This document shows positions 32,290-42,998 of a DNA stretch of 42,998 bases, piece after piece. The position numbers and the translations under genes were made by a program. The stretch's first letter is position 1, and every line of letters begins with the position of its first letter. The stretch is from Chrysomallon squamiferum (Eukaryota; Mollusca; Gastropoda; Neomphalida; Peltospiridae). The stretch spans positions 11,107,234-11,150,231 of the forward strand of contig CM022677.1 in assembly GCA_012295275.1 (NCBI GenBank), read 5' to 3'. The notes below the pieces were generated by a model. The model worked only from the letters and a program-made list of their open reading frames with translations, searched no databases and was not told the DNA's origin.

Positions 32290-34440
32290 AAAATCATTAA
32301 AACAAGACTGAAACATACCATGTTGTTAAGTTGTTTTGTTAGTTGTTGTTTTTCTAAATTACCTTTCAACCATCAACAGCAACAAAGTTAAAGAATTAAA
32401 TGAAATTGCCACCTAAGAAGGATTGAACCTACAGATTATTAGGTCTCACACTTGTTTGAAAAGACTGAGCTGAAACCTTACAAACAGCTACATGAAAGTT
32501 TGGGTTTATGTCTGATAATTAAACTTATGATTTTACTTGACATAAAAGGTTAATTTACTGGTTGTTTTAGGGCTGATTTTGTTAATGTAGTAAAGAAAAG
32601 TATCAGGTTCATCTGTAGTAATACATTTTTATAACTTTGTTTTTTTCCTTCAGTCTGGTTCTATTTCATGGATCATAAAAATGCTAGAGAATAAAAAAAA
32701 ATATTTTTGCTCACTCAGAAGTAAAAGAAACTTAGGTTACTTCACATTACACAGGACAGCGTCAGAATTGGCATATCTGACTGAAACCAGAGTTAAACAG
32801 AACACATGGATTTTGTAACCTTTTCTTAATGAATGTAATAGTTTGATGTTGTTTTGGGGGGTGGAATTGAACAAGTTGTTTTTTTTCCAATTCTGTTTCT
32901 TATATGGTTGTTGGTAATAATAACAAATGTTTAATTTTCAGATCTGGAGAACAGTGTGCCAAGCAGTGGAATGTCATCTAACACCTCTCAGTCTGATCCT
33001 GTATGTTTCTTTTCTGTAAATATTGTTTTAAAATATTACTGAAACGCACACTTGTGCATTCACATGTACACTCAAATACATGCATGCAGACATACACACA
33101 TGCATGTAGACACATACACATACATACACATCCTCCTCCTCACTCTTTGTCCCCCCACAAAACATACATTTTTCTTTCTTCCACTCTGTCTTTCTCTTTC
33201 TCACACATACACTAACCATAAATACAAATACATAGACACAGACATAAAAACAAACACGTACACAAAGTCACACAGACAAACACACGCACAAATACAGATG
33301 TTAATTTCAGACGCAAATGATTAACTCATTTACTGGAAAAGAGTGGAGAAGTATTTACATTAAAACTGAAAACAAATTCCATCTGAAACATTGTAATGTT
33401 TCAATTTCATTAAAAGCTTATTTTAATTATATTTTTTCTTTATTATTATTATTACTGTTGTTGTTGTTGTTGTTGTTATTTCAGTCTGAGGCAGCTGTTT
33501 CGGGTCTGCCTCAGCCCACAGACACAGGACAAGAACCTAGCATTGTGGAAAGCCCAACATATTTGCCAGGGACTAGTGTAAATGTTGCTGCCAACAGTGA
33601 TAACCAAGGGGTACAGTCTGCATCATCATCTGCAAATAATCAAGGATTGTCAAAGCGAAACGAAGGAATTGCTGCTCCTGCTGTATGAATTTTTATAGTT
33701 TAATTTTTTTTTTTTTTATTAACCTTATTTTGGATTAATAAAACAATATTGTTATGACACTTGGTTAATTAAACAATATTGTTACAATATTGTATTAGTA
33801 AAACAGTATTTTTATAATCTTTTCACATCTTTAATAACAGGAATGTTTTCAATTTATTTATTTATTATTTTATTCAATTTTATTTTATTTTTAAAGTCAT
33901 CCTTAAATAACAAAAACATTTGTAAAGAATTATTCATTCAGACTGTACTAATTTTGAAAAATTTCAAATCCTATTCCAGAAATATTGTTTTTATAAATGG
34001 TTTGTATTTGATCAGTTTACCTATTTAGATCAATTTGTTTACAGGTCAGTCACAAAACAGACATTACTCTCAGTGGCGATCAAACATCATCGACAAATGT
34101 CTTTGAGTCTGGTATGTATTCTAGAGTAAATTTAAACACACACACTTTTGTGTAACAGATAATATATATATAGTATCATCACACTATCACTATAAAAAGT
34201 GGCAACACATTTCTACTACGAAGTCAGTTTTTGTAATTTGTGGAACTGATATATAGGTTTTGGGGAATAACTGTTTTTACTTTGGTAAATTAGTTTAAAT
34301 TCACACATGTATTGTTCAAAGCCACATCTTTTGCTTTTAATTGCTGATTTAAATCTTAAATGACCATTTTGAATGCATTTTTTATTTAAAAAGTAACAAA
34401 TTGTTTGGTTTGACATATAGCTTTTGCCTCATTGAATCAT
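32290..34440 (+). repeat. Segmental duplication, copy 2
   Basis: Direct copy of 29803-31945. Differences include an extra GGTTGTTGGTAATAATAAC before the first exon, an extra TAGGT near 32442, and the absence of one G in the second exon. The copy keeps an open frame through all three exons. Confidence 0.95.
32410..32493 (-). mobile_element. Possible tRNA-derived SINE head, in duplication copy 2
   Basis: Same minus-strand layout as at 29925: A-box-like CAGCTCAGTC, then GTGAGACCTAATAATCTG, then B box GGTTCAATCC. This copy keeps the GACCT missing from copy 1 and is closer to a tRNA fold. It probably predates the segmental duplication. Confidence 0.4.
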
Positions 34441-37400
34441 CTCATTTGAACCTACACTAAATATATGATGCTAACCAGTTATTTTTGTACATAGAAACAC
34501 ATAAGTCCTAAACAATTACAAAACCTACATAAATGCACAAACACACATTAATATATAGACAGTGAGATACACACAAACATATTCAAATATATTCAAATAT
34601 ATTGACATACACAAACTTACATCATGAATATTGTTAAACAATTACTTTGGTTTAACAGTTAGCAATTACTGATGTTTTGTTAATTCAAATTTTATGAACA
34701 ATAAAACCTTGCAATAATAACTATTTTAAATTAACATCTTGTACTCTTTCTATAATTTCTGTTTCTTTCTTTTATAGATGGAACTCTTTCCATATCTGAG
34801 TTTCTAAGAGAATTAAAATTGTTGAAAGTCATTCGGTTTCCTCGTGGCAAGAATCGGGTTCCTTGTCAAGCAAAGGTAATTTTAAGAATATCATACCCTA
34901 TTGATGTTGTTCTTGATGGTTCAAATGTGATTTTAATAAAGCATACCGCATAAGCAAATTACATGTACAATGTTGAAATATGTTACTATTTAATATCTAA
35001 TGTCCATTTATAAGAAAACTGAATTAAGATTTACAATTAAAATAGAATAGTGAATATCAGATTGATGTCATTGTTTTTACAGATAACTTTGGAAAATGGA
35101 GAGTACAAACGAGGTGTTCAGTTTGTACTCACTGGTAAAATTCTTGGGAAAGGGAGTAAAGGTGTTGTCTATGTAGCTAAAGATGTTGACAGTAAAACTG
35201 AACATGCAGTAAAGATCGTGAGTTACTATAAATAAATAAAATATTTAATTTTCTCTGGTTAATCAATCGAAAGATGCATAGAAAAGTTTTCTTTATTAAA
35301 ATAGTCCTTTCATTGAATTTCCTCTTGTGAATTTTGATTTTATAGGAAATGCTCTCATGTATATAAACATACCACCTGGTAACATTTATAAAACGGAAAT
35401 TTAGTTGATCAGTTATTTTATTCATCCCTTTATGTATCTGTTCTCTTCATTCATTCCTTTTTTAATATCCAACCATTTAATCACACTGATTTTCATTTGT
35501 TCATGTTAGGATTGCACTGACATAATTTTATGAATTTTAGGTTTCAGTCAATGATTTTCATGAAAATGAAGTAATATGTCAGTTTGATTTGAATGAAATA
35601 AACTTGGGGCCCTTGTTGCTTCTGGTCATCAGACATGGTGATGAAATCCATATTCATATGGAAATTATTGAGCACGGTGAGAAGAAGCACATTTTTATTA
35701 TTGCCTTGGAGAAAAGAAATAGGACAAATGTTCATACCAGTGTATATGTTTCTTTTTATCATTTTATATTCAACTGCAGATAATAAACTTTGTTATAGGT
35801 ATAGTTTTATTTATTGGCTAGTTACAAATACAATTAATTATGGCTGTATGAAATTCTTAATGCTAGTTCAAAAAGTAAGTTGTACAACATAATCAATGTG
35901 AAAAGAATTTCACAATATGCATGTAGATACCAAATGTTTTTAGTGTTAAATAAAATATTTGTTCCTATTTGAACTATTTTCATAAGGATTTCTATCTAAC
36001 TACATACTTGCATAGTCTTTCATTCTATTTCATTTTAATTTTTATTGCTTTATTATTATTATCATTATGATTATTATTATTATTATTTTTACATGAAGCA
36101 CTTACAGTTTATGACATCAGAACAAAGATAAGGAAAGAACAACTGGATGAAAAATGTCGCGAACAGCTCGCCTTGCTCATTGTCAGTGGATCAGAGGATC
36201 AAGTGTATATGATGCAAGGAGTGGGCTGGACTCATGGAGACCTGACAGGTTTGGAGCATTTTAATTAATCTGGATATTTACAGAGTCCTTTGAATACCAA
36301 AATGGATCTTATTAAGTAGCATTTGACAGTTACTGAGTTATGCAAATATTGTATTGCTGGTATTGTTATTTTTGTATTTATACAACAGCTTGAGTGGCTG
36401 TAAAAATGTGTCTAATTAAAATCACTGAAAACTCCGACTAAACGTAATTGTTTGAATACTGGATTAACAAACTTTTTACAAATAGATCAATGTATTGTTA
36501 TTAAATTTTATTTTTATTATGTTGGTTATTTTATTGTTACAGTAAAAAAATATTATATATATATATATACATGTATGTAAAATAAAGAACTTATTCATTG
36601 CTAACTCAAAAGTGAGTTATGCAATTTAATCCCCAATTTGATTCATAAGATCTCATTTTCAGCATCAAGCGCTGTAACCGATAATCTATTTCGTAAATGT
36701 GATTTTATCTTTAGATTTAAAAATAAAGTTGATTGAAGAAATTGTTTCAACCATATCAGTGAAAAGATTAAAAAATAAAAAATGTTTCACAAAAGAAATA
36801 TGAACAGTAGATAGAAGATGATCTTTTTGTATTTTTAATCTTTTTAACAGTTGTATAGCAGAAGTTCTGAAATAAAATCACTCAATATTAAATTTTAAAA
36901 GTAACAATATAAATAAAATAAGTACTTAGTTAGTTTAATTTAGTTTAATTTAATTTAATTTAATTTAATTTATTTACCTTCTAGAGTGGAACACACTGAT
37001 GACGTCTGATGGATCTGTAGTTGTCATAGATTATAGCGAAGCAGTCAAAAAGACAGGGGATGACGACTATTGGCAGATTGTCAGGCTGTTTTGCACCTTG
37101 TTCAATGGAAAAGTGTTTCATGATGAAGATATGCAAAATCCAAAAACATTTGAAGAAGTAATAATAGAAATACTATGATTATAGTTCCTTTATCATTATG
37201 ATTCTTATTATTGTTGTTATTTTCATTATTATGGTTAATATTGATATTTTTTATTCCTTGGTTATTATTAATATTATTTTTATTATTATCGAATACCTTC
37301 AAAATTGTTAAAACATAAAATGTACATTTTAATGACAAAATGAAACAGTCATCATTAATTAATTTTGTTCTTGTTGATGTTGTTGCTGTTACTCTAGCTT

Positions 37401-40400
37401 TTTCTCATTATTACACTGAATTTTATTTTACATTTGTTTTGTTCTGTTTTATTTGTTTGTTTCTTTTATTTTATTTTATTTTATTTTGATTTTATTATAT
37501 TTTTTTTACTATTATTTATTTATTTATTTGTTTTTGCTAGATCTTTGAAAAGTTGAAGAAATTAAAAAAAGAATTGGGAGGTAATACAACTGTTTTTTCA
37601 TTATTTTTCCATGAATACCTTGTTGTATTTAGTTAAAAGATATATAACTGTGATTGATAATTAATTACGGTGAAACAGGTGGTAAATTCCAGGGAGGATG
37701 AGGTGTGTTAGGTCAAGTAGAAATATGTTCAGTTTTGTTTATTTAATTATTCAAATTTTCACGTGTTCATTCATTCATTTATTCATTCAATATCTCAGTT
37801 ATTTATATATTTATTTTTCGTTATTTAATATTATTCCTTTCTTGTTTTGTTTTTTTTGTTTTTTCTCGTTCATTGTCTTACTGGGTTTCTTTCTTTCTTT
37901 CTTTCGTCATCTGTCACTTTATACAGGTTCATTTTAAATAATGTATTTGGATTTATGTTCAGCTATAACAATTGTTTATTCTGATGATTATACCGTTTTA
38001 TTTTTGTCAGAAAATGATGATGGAAATCTTCAGAAGTTTCTAGAGTCTTTGTTCTCAGAGTCAAAGGTCAGTAAAGATTAAAGTTCAACTATGATGAGTG
38101 GTTGATGCAGAACGGTGAAGGTTACTCAATAAACAGGACAAAAAGATTAGAATATTAATATTTGTTTTGATAATCTATCGGTATATTTAAGAAGAATATT
38201 TCTCTTTAATTAAAACATAACTAATAATAACACAAATACCACACATTATTATTATGTGTCAAAAGGTTTAAAATATTTTTGTTATGGGTTATGAAAATAG
38301 CTGTGTGAAAATCTTGATATTTATCTACACAGATTATGAGTTGTGTTAAAAAATGTACGCATTAGAGCAAAAAAAGTTCAATTTCAGTTGATTATAATAT
38401 AAATGAAAATTTAAATGAGAGAATTAGGACATTTGAAAAGAAAAAAGTTACTTAAGGGACTCAAAATACAGGTTTTATATATTTTATTTTTATGTTTTAT
38501 TTATATTATTATTATTATTATCTGTTATGTATTTATTTATTTATTTTTCTATTATTCTGTCAATTTTTAGATGTTTACTAATGTCCTTATTGAGAAAATA
38601 GAAATATCTTTCTCTATGAGTTTATTATCAAGATTTTTTTAATTTTCTATTTGTACACCTGATTTTTATTTTTATTTTATTATTATTGATCATAGTAAAG
38701 CAATACACAATCTGTATTTAACATAAGTTCACACTTCCACTTTACAGTTTATTGGTGTCTTCAGTTTGTTGAAGAAGTTGTTCTTACATTGTTGTATCTA
38801 CATATATATGATAAATTGTAACAGTGCTAAAAATAGAAATGAGAATTGTGTATAATAGTAAATAGATGTTTAGTATGTTATCTATGATACATGAGTTTTA
38901 TTCAAAATGTACGTATTGGAACAAAGAAAGTTTGATTTCAGTTGGTTATATTATTTTCAGGTTTTAGAGCAGGATCCTCATCATCAGCAAGAAATGTCTC
39001 AAAGTGGAACTGCACAGTTGCAGGTGATGTGAGAATTTGGAGTTGTGTTTGTTTTGTTGGATTTTTCTTTTTCTTTTTTTGTTTTCTTTTGTTACTGATC
39101 ATAGTAAAGCGATACACAATCTGTAGTTAATATATGTTGAAACTTCCACTTTACAGTTCAATGGTGTCTCCAGTGTTGTTGAAGAAGTTGTATCTACATA
39201 TGATAAATTGATTGTCTAACATTGTAAAAGTTCTAAAAATAGAAGTGAGAATTACGTATACTAGTAAATAGATGTTATCTATGATACATTATGAGTTGTC
39301 TTCAAAATGTACGTATTGGAAGAAAGAAAGTTTAATTTCAGTTGGTTATATTATTTTCAGATTTTAGCGCAGAATCCTTATGATCTGGAAGAAAAAGCTC
39401 TAAGTGGAGTTGCAAGGAACCAGGTGATGTATGAATTCAGAGTTGTTGTTTGTTTTGTTTGTTTGTTTGTTTTGGTTTTTTTGTAGGGATTTTTTTTTTT
39501 CTTTTTTTACTGATCATAGTAAAGCGATATACAATCTGTAGTTAATATATGTTCAAACTTTCACTTTACAGTTTAATGATATCTTCAGTGTTGTTGAAGA
39601 AGTTGTTCTTACATTGTTGTATCTACATTATAAATTATTGTCTAGCATTGTGCTAAAAATAGAAATGAGAATTATCTATAATAGTAAATAGATGTTATCT
39701 ATGATACATTATGAGTTGTCTTCAGAATGTACGTATTGGAACAAAGAAAGTTTGATTTCAGTTGGTTATATTATTTTCAGGTTTTAGAGCAGGATCCTCA
39801 GGATATCGATTTATCGTGTGGTGAAGTTAGTCTGAAGGGCAGTCAAGAATTCAGACAGACAGCTTCTGTGTCTGGTATGTATCCTAGAGTAAATTTAAAC
39901 ACACATATATTCACGCACACATGCACACACAAATACACACAGTATATTTTTTCTTTCTTTAGTCATGCATGTTATAATAATCATTTCTGGTTGTTTGCAG
40001 TAAATTTCCTAATATATAATGTGCATTCTGATTGGACAGTTTGGGTTTCTTGTCATTCAGTACATAAATTGTTTATTTTATCTTGGTTAGGGGATGATGA
40101 GAAAGGTACTGATGGAGTGGCATTCAAGAATGAAATGTAAGCAAGTTTAATTGTGTTTTTATTAAAATGTAAATTTATTCTCTTTGTATTTGATAGTGAA
40201 TGCATTTTCATATGTCATAGAACAACTAAATAAATTTCCATTCAGATTAGTTCAAATTATCACAAAGTGTTAAATACGAACATGCCTTTTTTTTTTTTTT
40301 TTTTTTTTTTTGTTTAGGGTAATACCAGTTCGTTCTTGTGTTGACAAATGGAAAGATGTTAAGCTACCCAAATCAAGAGAAGAATTGATAGACCAAATAA

Positions 40401-40417
40401 TGAAAATGAAGAAATGA
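32942..40417 (+). CDS. Divergent protein-kinase-like protein, multi-exon, 5' end not seen
   Basis: Fifteen exons keep one frame: 32942-33000, 33485-33682, 34045-34111, 34778-34875, 35083-35217, 35541-35676, 36099-36248, 36985-37157, 37541-37580, 38011-38066, 38961-39023, 39361-39423, 39781-39874, 40091-40136, 40318-40417 (TGA). They give about 492 residues. The first three are Ser/Gln/Asn-rich and disordered. The kinase core then follows: GKILGKGSKGVVYVAKD (glycine loop), EHAVKI (Lys), ENEV (candidate helix-C Glu), HMEIIEH (hinge), GWTHGDLTEWN (catalytic loop with Asp and Asn) and VVVIDYSEA (DFG position). Only about eight residues later DDYWQIVRLFCTLFNGKVF resembles helix F, so activation loop and APE are absent. 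The C-terminal tail is Lys/Glu-rich with a triplicated exon and ends in REELIDQIMKMKK. Activity is possible because Lys, Asp, Asn and Asp remain. I cannot place it in a named family. Confidence 0.88.
34778..37157 (+). CDS. Kinase core exons of the kinase-like gene
   Basis: Five exons carry the catalytic region. 34778-34875 gives a pre-kinase segment, SEFLRELKLLKVIRFPRGKN. 35083-35217 gives the N-lobe strands and the Lys. 35541-35676 gives helix C and the hinge. 36099-36248 gives helices D-E and HGD. 36985-37157 gives IDYS and a helix-F-like end. The acceptor at 36098 (ACATGAAG) is unusual because ATGA sits between the T tract and the AG. If the last exon is read through its donor, the frame adds six codons and stops at 37176-37178, so intron retention would give a shorter isoform lacking the C-terminal tail. 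Confidence 0.85.
37541..38066 (+). CDS. Kinase-like gene, two short linker exons
   Basis: 37541-37580 (after TTTTTGCTAG, before GTAATA) reads IFEKLKKLKKELG. 38011-38066 (after TTTTTGTCAG, before GTCAGT) reads ENDDGNLQKFLESLFSESK. Both keep phase with their neighbours. They form a charged, probably helical segment linking the kinase core to the repeated C-terminal exons. Confidence 0.75.
38335..38400 (+). repeat. Relic of a fourth exon-repeat unit
   Basis: TTATGAGTTGTGTTAAAAAATG and CAATTTCAGTTGATTATAAT match the sequence just before each of the three repeated exons. Here the TTATTTTCAG acceptor and exon are missing. It looks like a decayed unit or the left end of the duplicated block. Confidence 0.6.
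38690..39874 (+). repeat. Tandem exon triplication, ~400-420 bp unit
   Basis: Exons at 38961, 39361 and 39781 begin VLEQDPHH, ILAQNPYD and VLEQDPQD. Each follows GTTGGTTATATTATTTTCAG. Introns share TGATCATAGTAAAGCGATA, CTTCCACTTTACAGTT and GTTGAAGAAGTTGT. The first two exons are 63 bases, phase 0 to 0, with GTGATG donors. The third extends to 94 bases with a GTATGT donor in phase 1. Upstream intron sequence of the unit begins near 38690. Confidence 0.95.
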
Positions 40418-40940
40418 ACAAATCTTCAACAGCTTCAATTTTTAACTCTTTAAATGGTGTATTCTTTCTGTGTTATACAATAAGTTGTTATTTTTTTTGT
40501 GGTTAAAATTCTGTTTACAACAAAAGAAAAGGAAACGTTTTGTCAGCATAACACATTTACTTGCGAACTTGTGAACTATTAACAAACACTGGGATTAACA
40601 AACTCAAAACTGGCATCAATGTAATTCAGAAAGGCTGTCTTCAGGGCTGGTTACTGAACGTCCGCGCAATGTCTATAAGTATTCGACGAGCGTTTTAAAC
40701 AATATCTCTTGATTGTGCGCCTTCATGAGATATCTTCTCTGAGGGCCGTTTGGCACAAGAAAAAGGCAATGGTAATTTTGTTTTAAATGTTTTTGTTTAC
40801 ATAACGTGTTGATTGATTGAAGATAGCTAAATCGATTACTGATGGATATTCTGTTGTGCTATTCTGTGGTCCGTACTTGTTCTCCAAAACTAAGTAACAA
40901 ACTAAGAAAGATTAATAACTAAAAGATTAGCTAGAAAGTT
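40418..40940. other. 3' flank of the kinase-like gene with a CpG-richer patch
   Basis: No AATAAA is seen just after the stop; ATACAATAAG near 40479 is the nearest variant. Between about 40640 and 40760 the sequence is richer in CG steps (GTCCGCGCAATG, TTCGACGAGCG) than anything nearby. On the minus strand it reads NARRILIDIARTFSNQP, coding-like but short. It could be a relic exon or a promoter-type patch. Confidence 0.35.
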
Positions 40941-41255
40941 AAAGTAACCAACGTGGTTTAATTAGTTTAGTATAATGTATCAACGCTATTTATAGCAAGT
41001 TAATAAATAATTAATATTGTTACTAAAGAATTAACACACAGATAGTTCATTAACATAATTAATATATAGCTAGTTGAAAAATAATTAGTATGTAGTTAGT
41101 TAATAAATAGTTAATATATAGTTAGTTAATAAATAATTAACGTACAGCTAGTTAATAAAAAATATGTAGCTAGTTCATAAATAATTAATATATAGGTAGT
41201 TAATAAATAATTATATAGCTAGTTAATAAATAATTAATATATATTTAGTTGGTGT
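40940..41255. repeat. Degenerate ~29-bp TTAATAAATAATTAATATA tandem repeat
   Basis: Units of TAGTTAATAAATAATTAATA and ATAGCTAGTTAATAAAT recur about eight times with variable length. The core TTAATATATAGCTAGTTAA has local dyad symmetry. No coding capacity. Confidence 0.85.
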
Positions 41256-41740
41256 TTTATCCCTTAACATGAACAAAAATGAATACTAACAGCGTTGACG
41301 TGAAGTATGTGAAAACATTTAAACCTTTTGTTTTTCTTGTTTTTCTTGTTGTTTTTTTTTGTTTTTTATACCTTGAATGTTTTACCAATTTCATGGTTAA
41401 CCTTAAATAAGTTATTGTTAAAATGTATCCGCACAGAGATGAATCAATTAGGTTGTTTATAATTATTTCATAACGTTTTTGTGAGTTACTATTACATGTT
41501 GGTATGTCTTCAACTTAAACTCGTTTGCAGACTTTAAAAAACTATATATATTTACTTGACTATTTGCTGATTATTACTTGTTATAGTTAAATTATGTTGA
41601 AACTTTTTCCGAGTTTGTTAACTCGCGAATGTTTTATCTTGTATTCTTGATGACTTCAGTGTTGTGCTTCACATATTTAATAATGTTGCCACGTCTTGTG
41701 ATTTACTCATTTTATTATTACATTTTACGTAGTGATTAGT
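41256..41740. other. AT-rich spacer, no gene seen
   Basis: T-rich on the plus strand, with no coding-like frame and no clear repeats beyond short T runs. Confidence 0.6.
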
Positions 41741-42160
41741 TATGTTTTCATTTTAAAAGTCACTGCTGTATTGTTGCTTATTTTATTGTGAAGTTCATAA
41801 TTTGTTGATTGTACTGTTAAATTTTACATTTTTGCTGATTGTACTGTGAAACTGATAAAATGCGATTGCTCTACTTATCTTTTGCTGATTGTATTTGTAC
41901 TGTTAAATGTATTTTTATTTTCCTTTCAAACAGATAAAAACTGTATTTATCGTTTGCAGATTTTTCTGTGAAATTAATAATAAAAAAAACTTAATTATCT
42001 TTCGATTGATGTTAAATTGATAAAATGCTGTTTTACACTTTGTTAGATTTTGCTGATTTTATTGTCAAATTGACAGTTTTTCTGTATAAGATTTTTGCTC
42101 GTTTTACTGTCAAACTGATAAAATACTAATGACGGTACTGTTAAATTTTACATTATTACA
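41740..42160. repeat. Degenerate TGCTGATT-ACTGT-AAACTGATAAAA repeat
   Basis: TTTGCTGATTGTACTGT, TGAAACTGATAAAATGC and GTCAAACTGATAAAATAC recur six or more times with spacing of about 50-70 bp. The repeat abuts the 3' end of the broken minus-strand coding copy. Old and diverged. Confidence 0.65.
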
Positions 42161-42170
42161 TTTTTACGAT

Positions 42171-42998
42171 TTATTTTCTCCTAGCGTACATTGGAAGCGC
42201 ATTGTCAAGTCTGTGGCATTCTACTTCAAACAGACTTCTTATGAGGTTAATTTCTCTGTCAAACGTATTTGTTTCCCAGCTTTTTCTGAGTGTCTTGTCT
42301 AGATATTTCAGAAATGCCTGAAATTCTGTCCTCTGAAGATTGAATTCCTTTACTTTATCTTCCAGAGCATCCCGTTCTGATTGCATTTTGTAAAAAAGAT
42401 TGACTGGCATATGCTTGGTTGCTGTGAGACCTAAAATCTGTTTTTTCGCTTTTTTTTATCTTCTCATCGTGTCTTTCCAGTGGCTGTTTTGCCTGGCTTG
42501 TAATCTTTTCTAAATGGCTCGTGAAAATATCTTCATTCTTACCTGTTGTTATGGATTCCTTAACTTCATCGAAAGTTGTATATATTTATAGATCGTTCTC
42601 TCGGTTTCCCAGTTTTATGAGATGTTCAGCTCCTCCACTTAAATGTCTACTGGCGAATTTTAGAGTAATCACAGTCCGATTGACTTTCGCGCTTGATACC
42701 CAGTCCGTCAGTTCAAATCCCTCCATAGCACCCAAGCTCTGGAAACGTTTCTTCAGAAAACTGCGCATGTCAAAGTCATCAGACTTTTCTTCTCCTGTTT
42801 CGATATTTTATTTTTGTTTCTCCCTTTACTGACTGACGAACAAGACAAAGACTCATTCACAGTTCTGTCAATTTTTTAGTCTGACTTGCCTCGGTTCTTT
42901 TCTTTAACGTTCGGCAGGTTCCGACTGTTTCCGTTCGGATCAGCTGCAGACGTTGATGTTTCATAATCGCAGTTTTTAGCGTGTTTCCTTGTTTTATC
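42171..42998 (-). pseudogene. Intronless broken coding copy, possibly DExH-helicase-related
   Basis: Read from 42998 down, the minus strand gives over 250 codons of good protein in pieces. First comes a charged lead with DKTRKHAKNCDYE and SKGRNKNKISK. Next is DMRSFLKKRFQSLGAMEGFE with SSAKVNRTVITLKFASRHLS. Then TTFDEVKESITTGKNEDIF and SHLEKITSQAKQPLERHDEK. Finally it gives NLFYKMQSERDALEDKVKEF and ECHRLDNALPMYARRK, then a stop. Breaks are stops near 42880 and 42594-42598 and frameshifts near 42785 and in an eight-A run near 42450. The end, R-x-x-x-ALP-(I/M)-YA-x-R, resembles the segment just before motif I of some DExH RNA helicases, but the helicase core is absent. That identity is weak. It runs off the right edge. 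Confidence 0.6.

Noticed and set aside
35544-35892. Open frames overlapping kinase exon 35541-35676 in other frames
   Set aside because: They are shadows or extensions into the intron past a good GTGAGA donor.

Overview
This is a eukaryotic, AT-rich window, most likely from a mollusc. Exons are short, introns are long and carry GT/AG borders, simple repeats are abundant, and there is one 200-base assembly gap. The mollusc assignment is an inference. It rests on an OPG-like TNF-receptor exon, prolyl-4-hydroxylase fragments and a fold-back element ending in GGGAGATAACT, a motif I know from molluscan DNA. No tRNA, rRNA or CRISPR array is visible.

Layout. 1-632 is a 70-bp minisatellite. 640-7,350 is AT-rich intergenic sequence with microsatellites, two diverged copies of a dispersed repeat (about 2,350 and 5,815) and a 60-70 bp tandem array. 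7,376-8,419 (minus) is a contiguous, broken prolyl 4-hydroxylase alpha copy, with an opposite-strand fragment of the same family at 8,880-9,060. 9,265-10,715 is a large 40-bp satellite. 12,428-15,760 (plus) holds exon-like pieces of one unidentified gene, partly degenerate. 15,830-18,660 is GATA/GACA and CT simple-sequence DNA. 19,641-20,247 is an inverted-repeat element. 21,847-22,733 holds small broken coding fragments, one of them VWA-like. 23,020-24,001 (minus) is a deleted LINE. 24,936-26,486 (minus) is a TNF-receptor-like gene with a duplicated 39-base exon. 27,497-29,450 is mostly simple repeats with large inverted pairs.

The best-supported gene is on the plus strand, from about 30,433 to 40,417. 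It encodes a protein-kinase-like protein, and every intron junction from 32,942 to the stop keeps the reading frame. Its N-terminal part is a three-exon cassette duplicated in tandem over 2.5 kb. The first copy carries a one-base insertion. Its C-terminal part is an exon triplicated in tandem at about 400-bp spacing. The kinase core has a glycine loop, a Lys, an HGD...N catalytic loop and an IDYS in place of DFG. Almost no activation segment lies between IDYS and the following helix. 42,171-42,998 (minus) is another broken coding copy that runs off the window.

The notable theme is local exon duplication: the kinase gene at both ends and the TNFR-like gene each expanded symmetric-phase exons. 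A TNFR-like gene and a divergent kinase being neighbours is suggestive, but nothing in the sequence shows that they work together.
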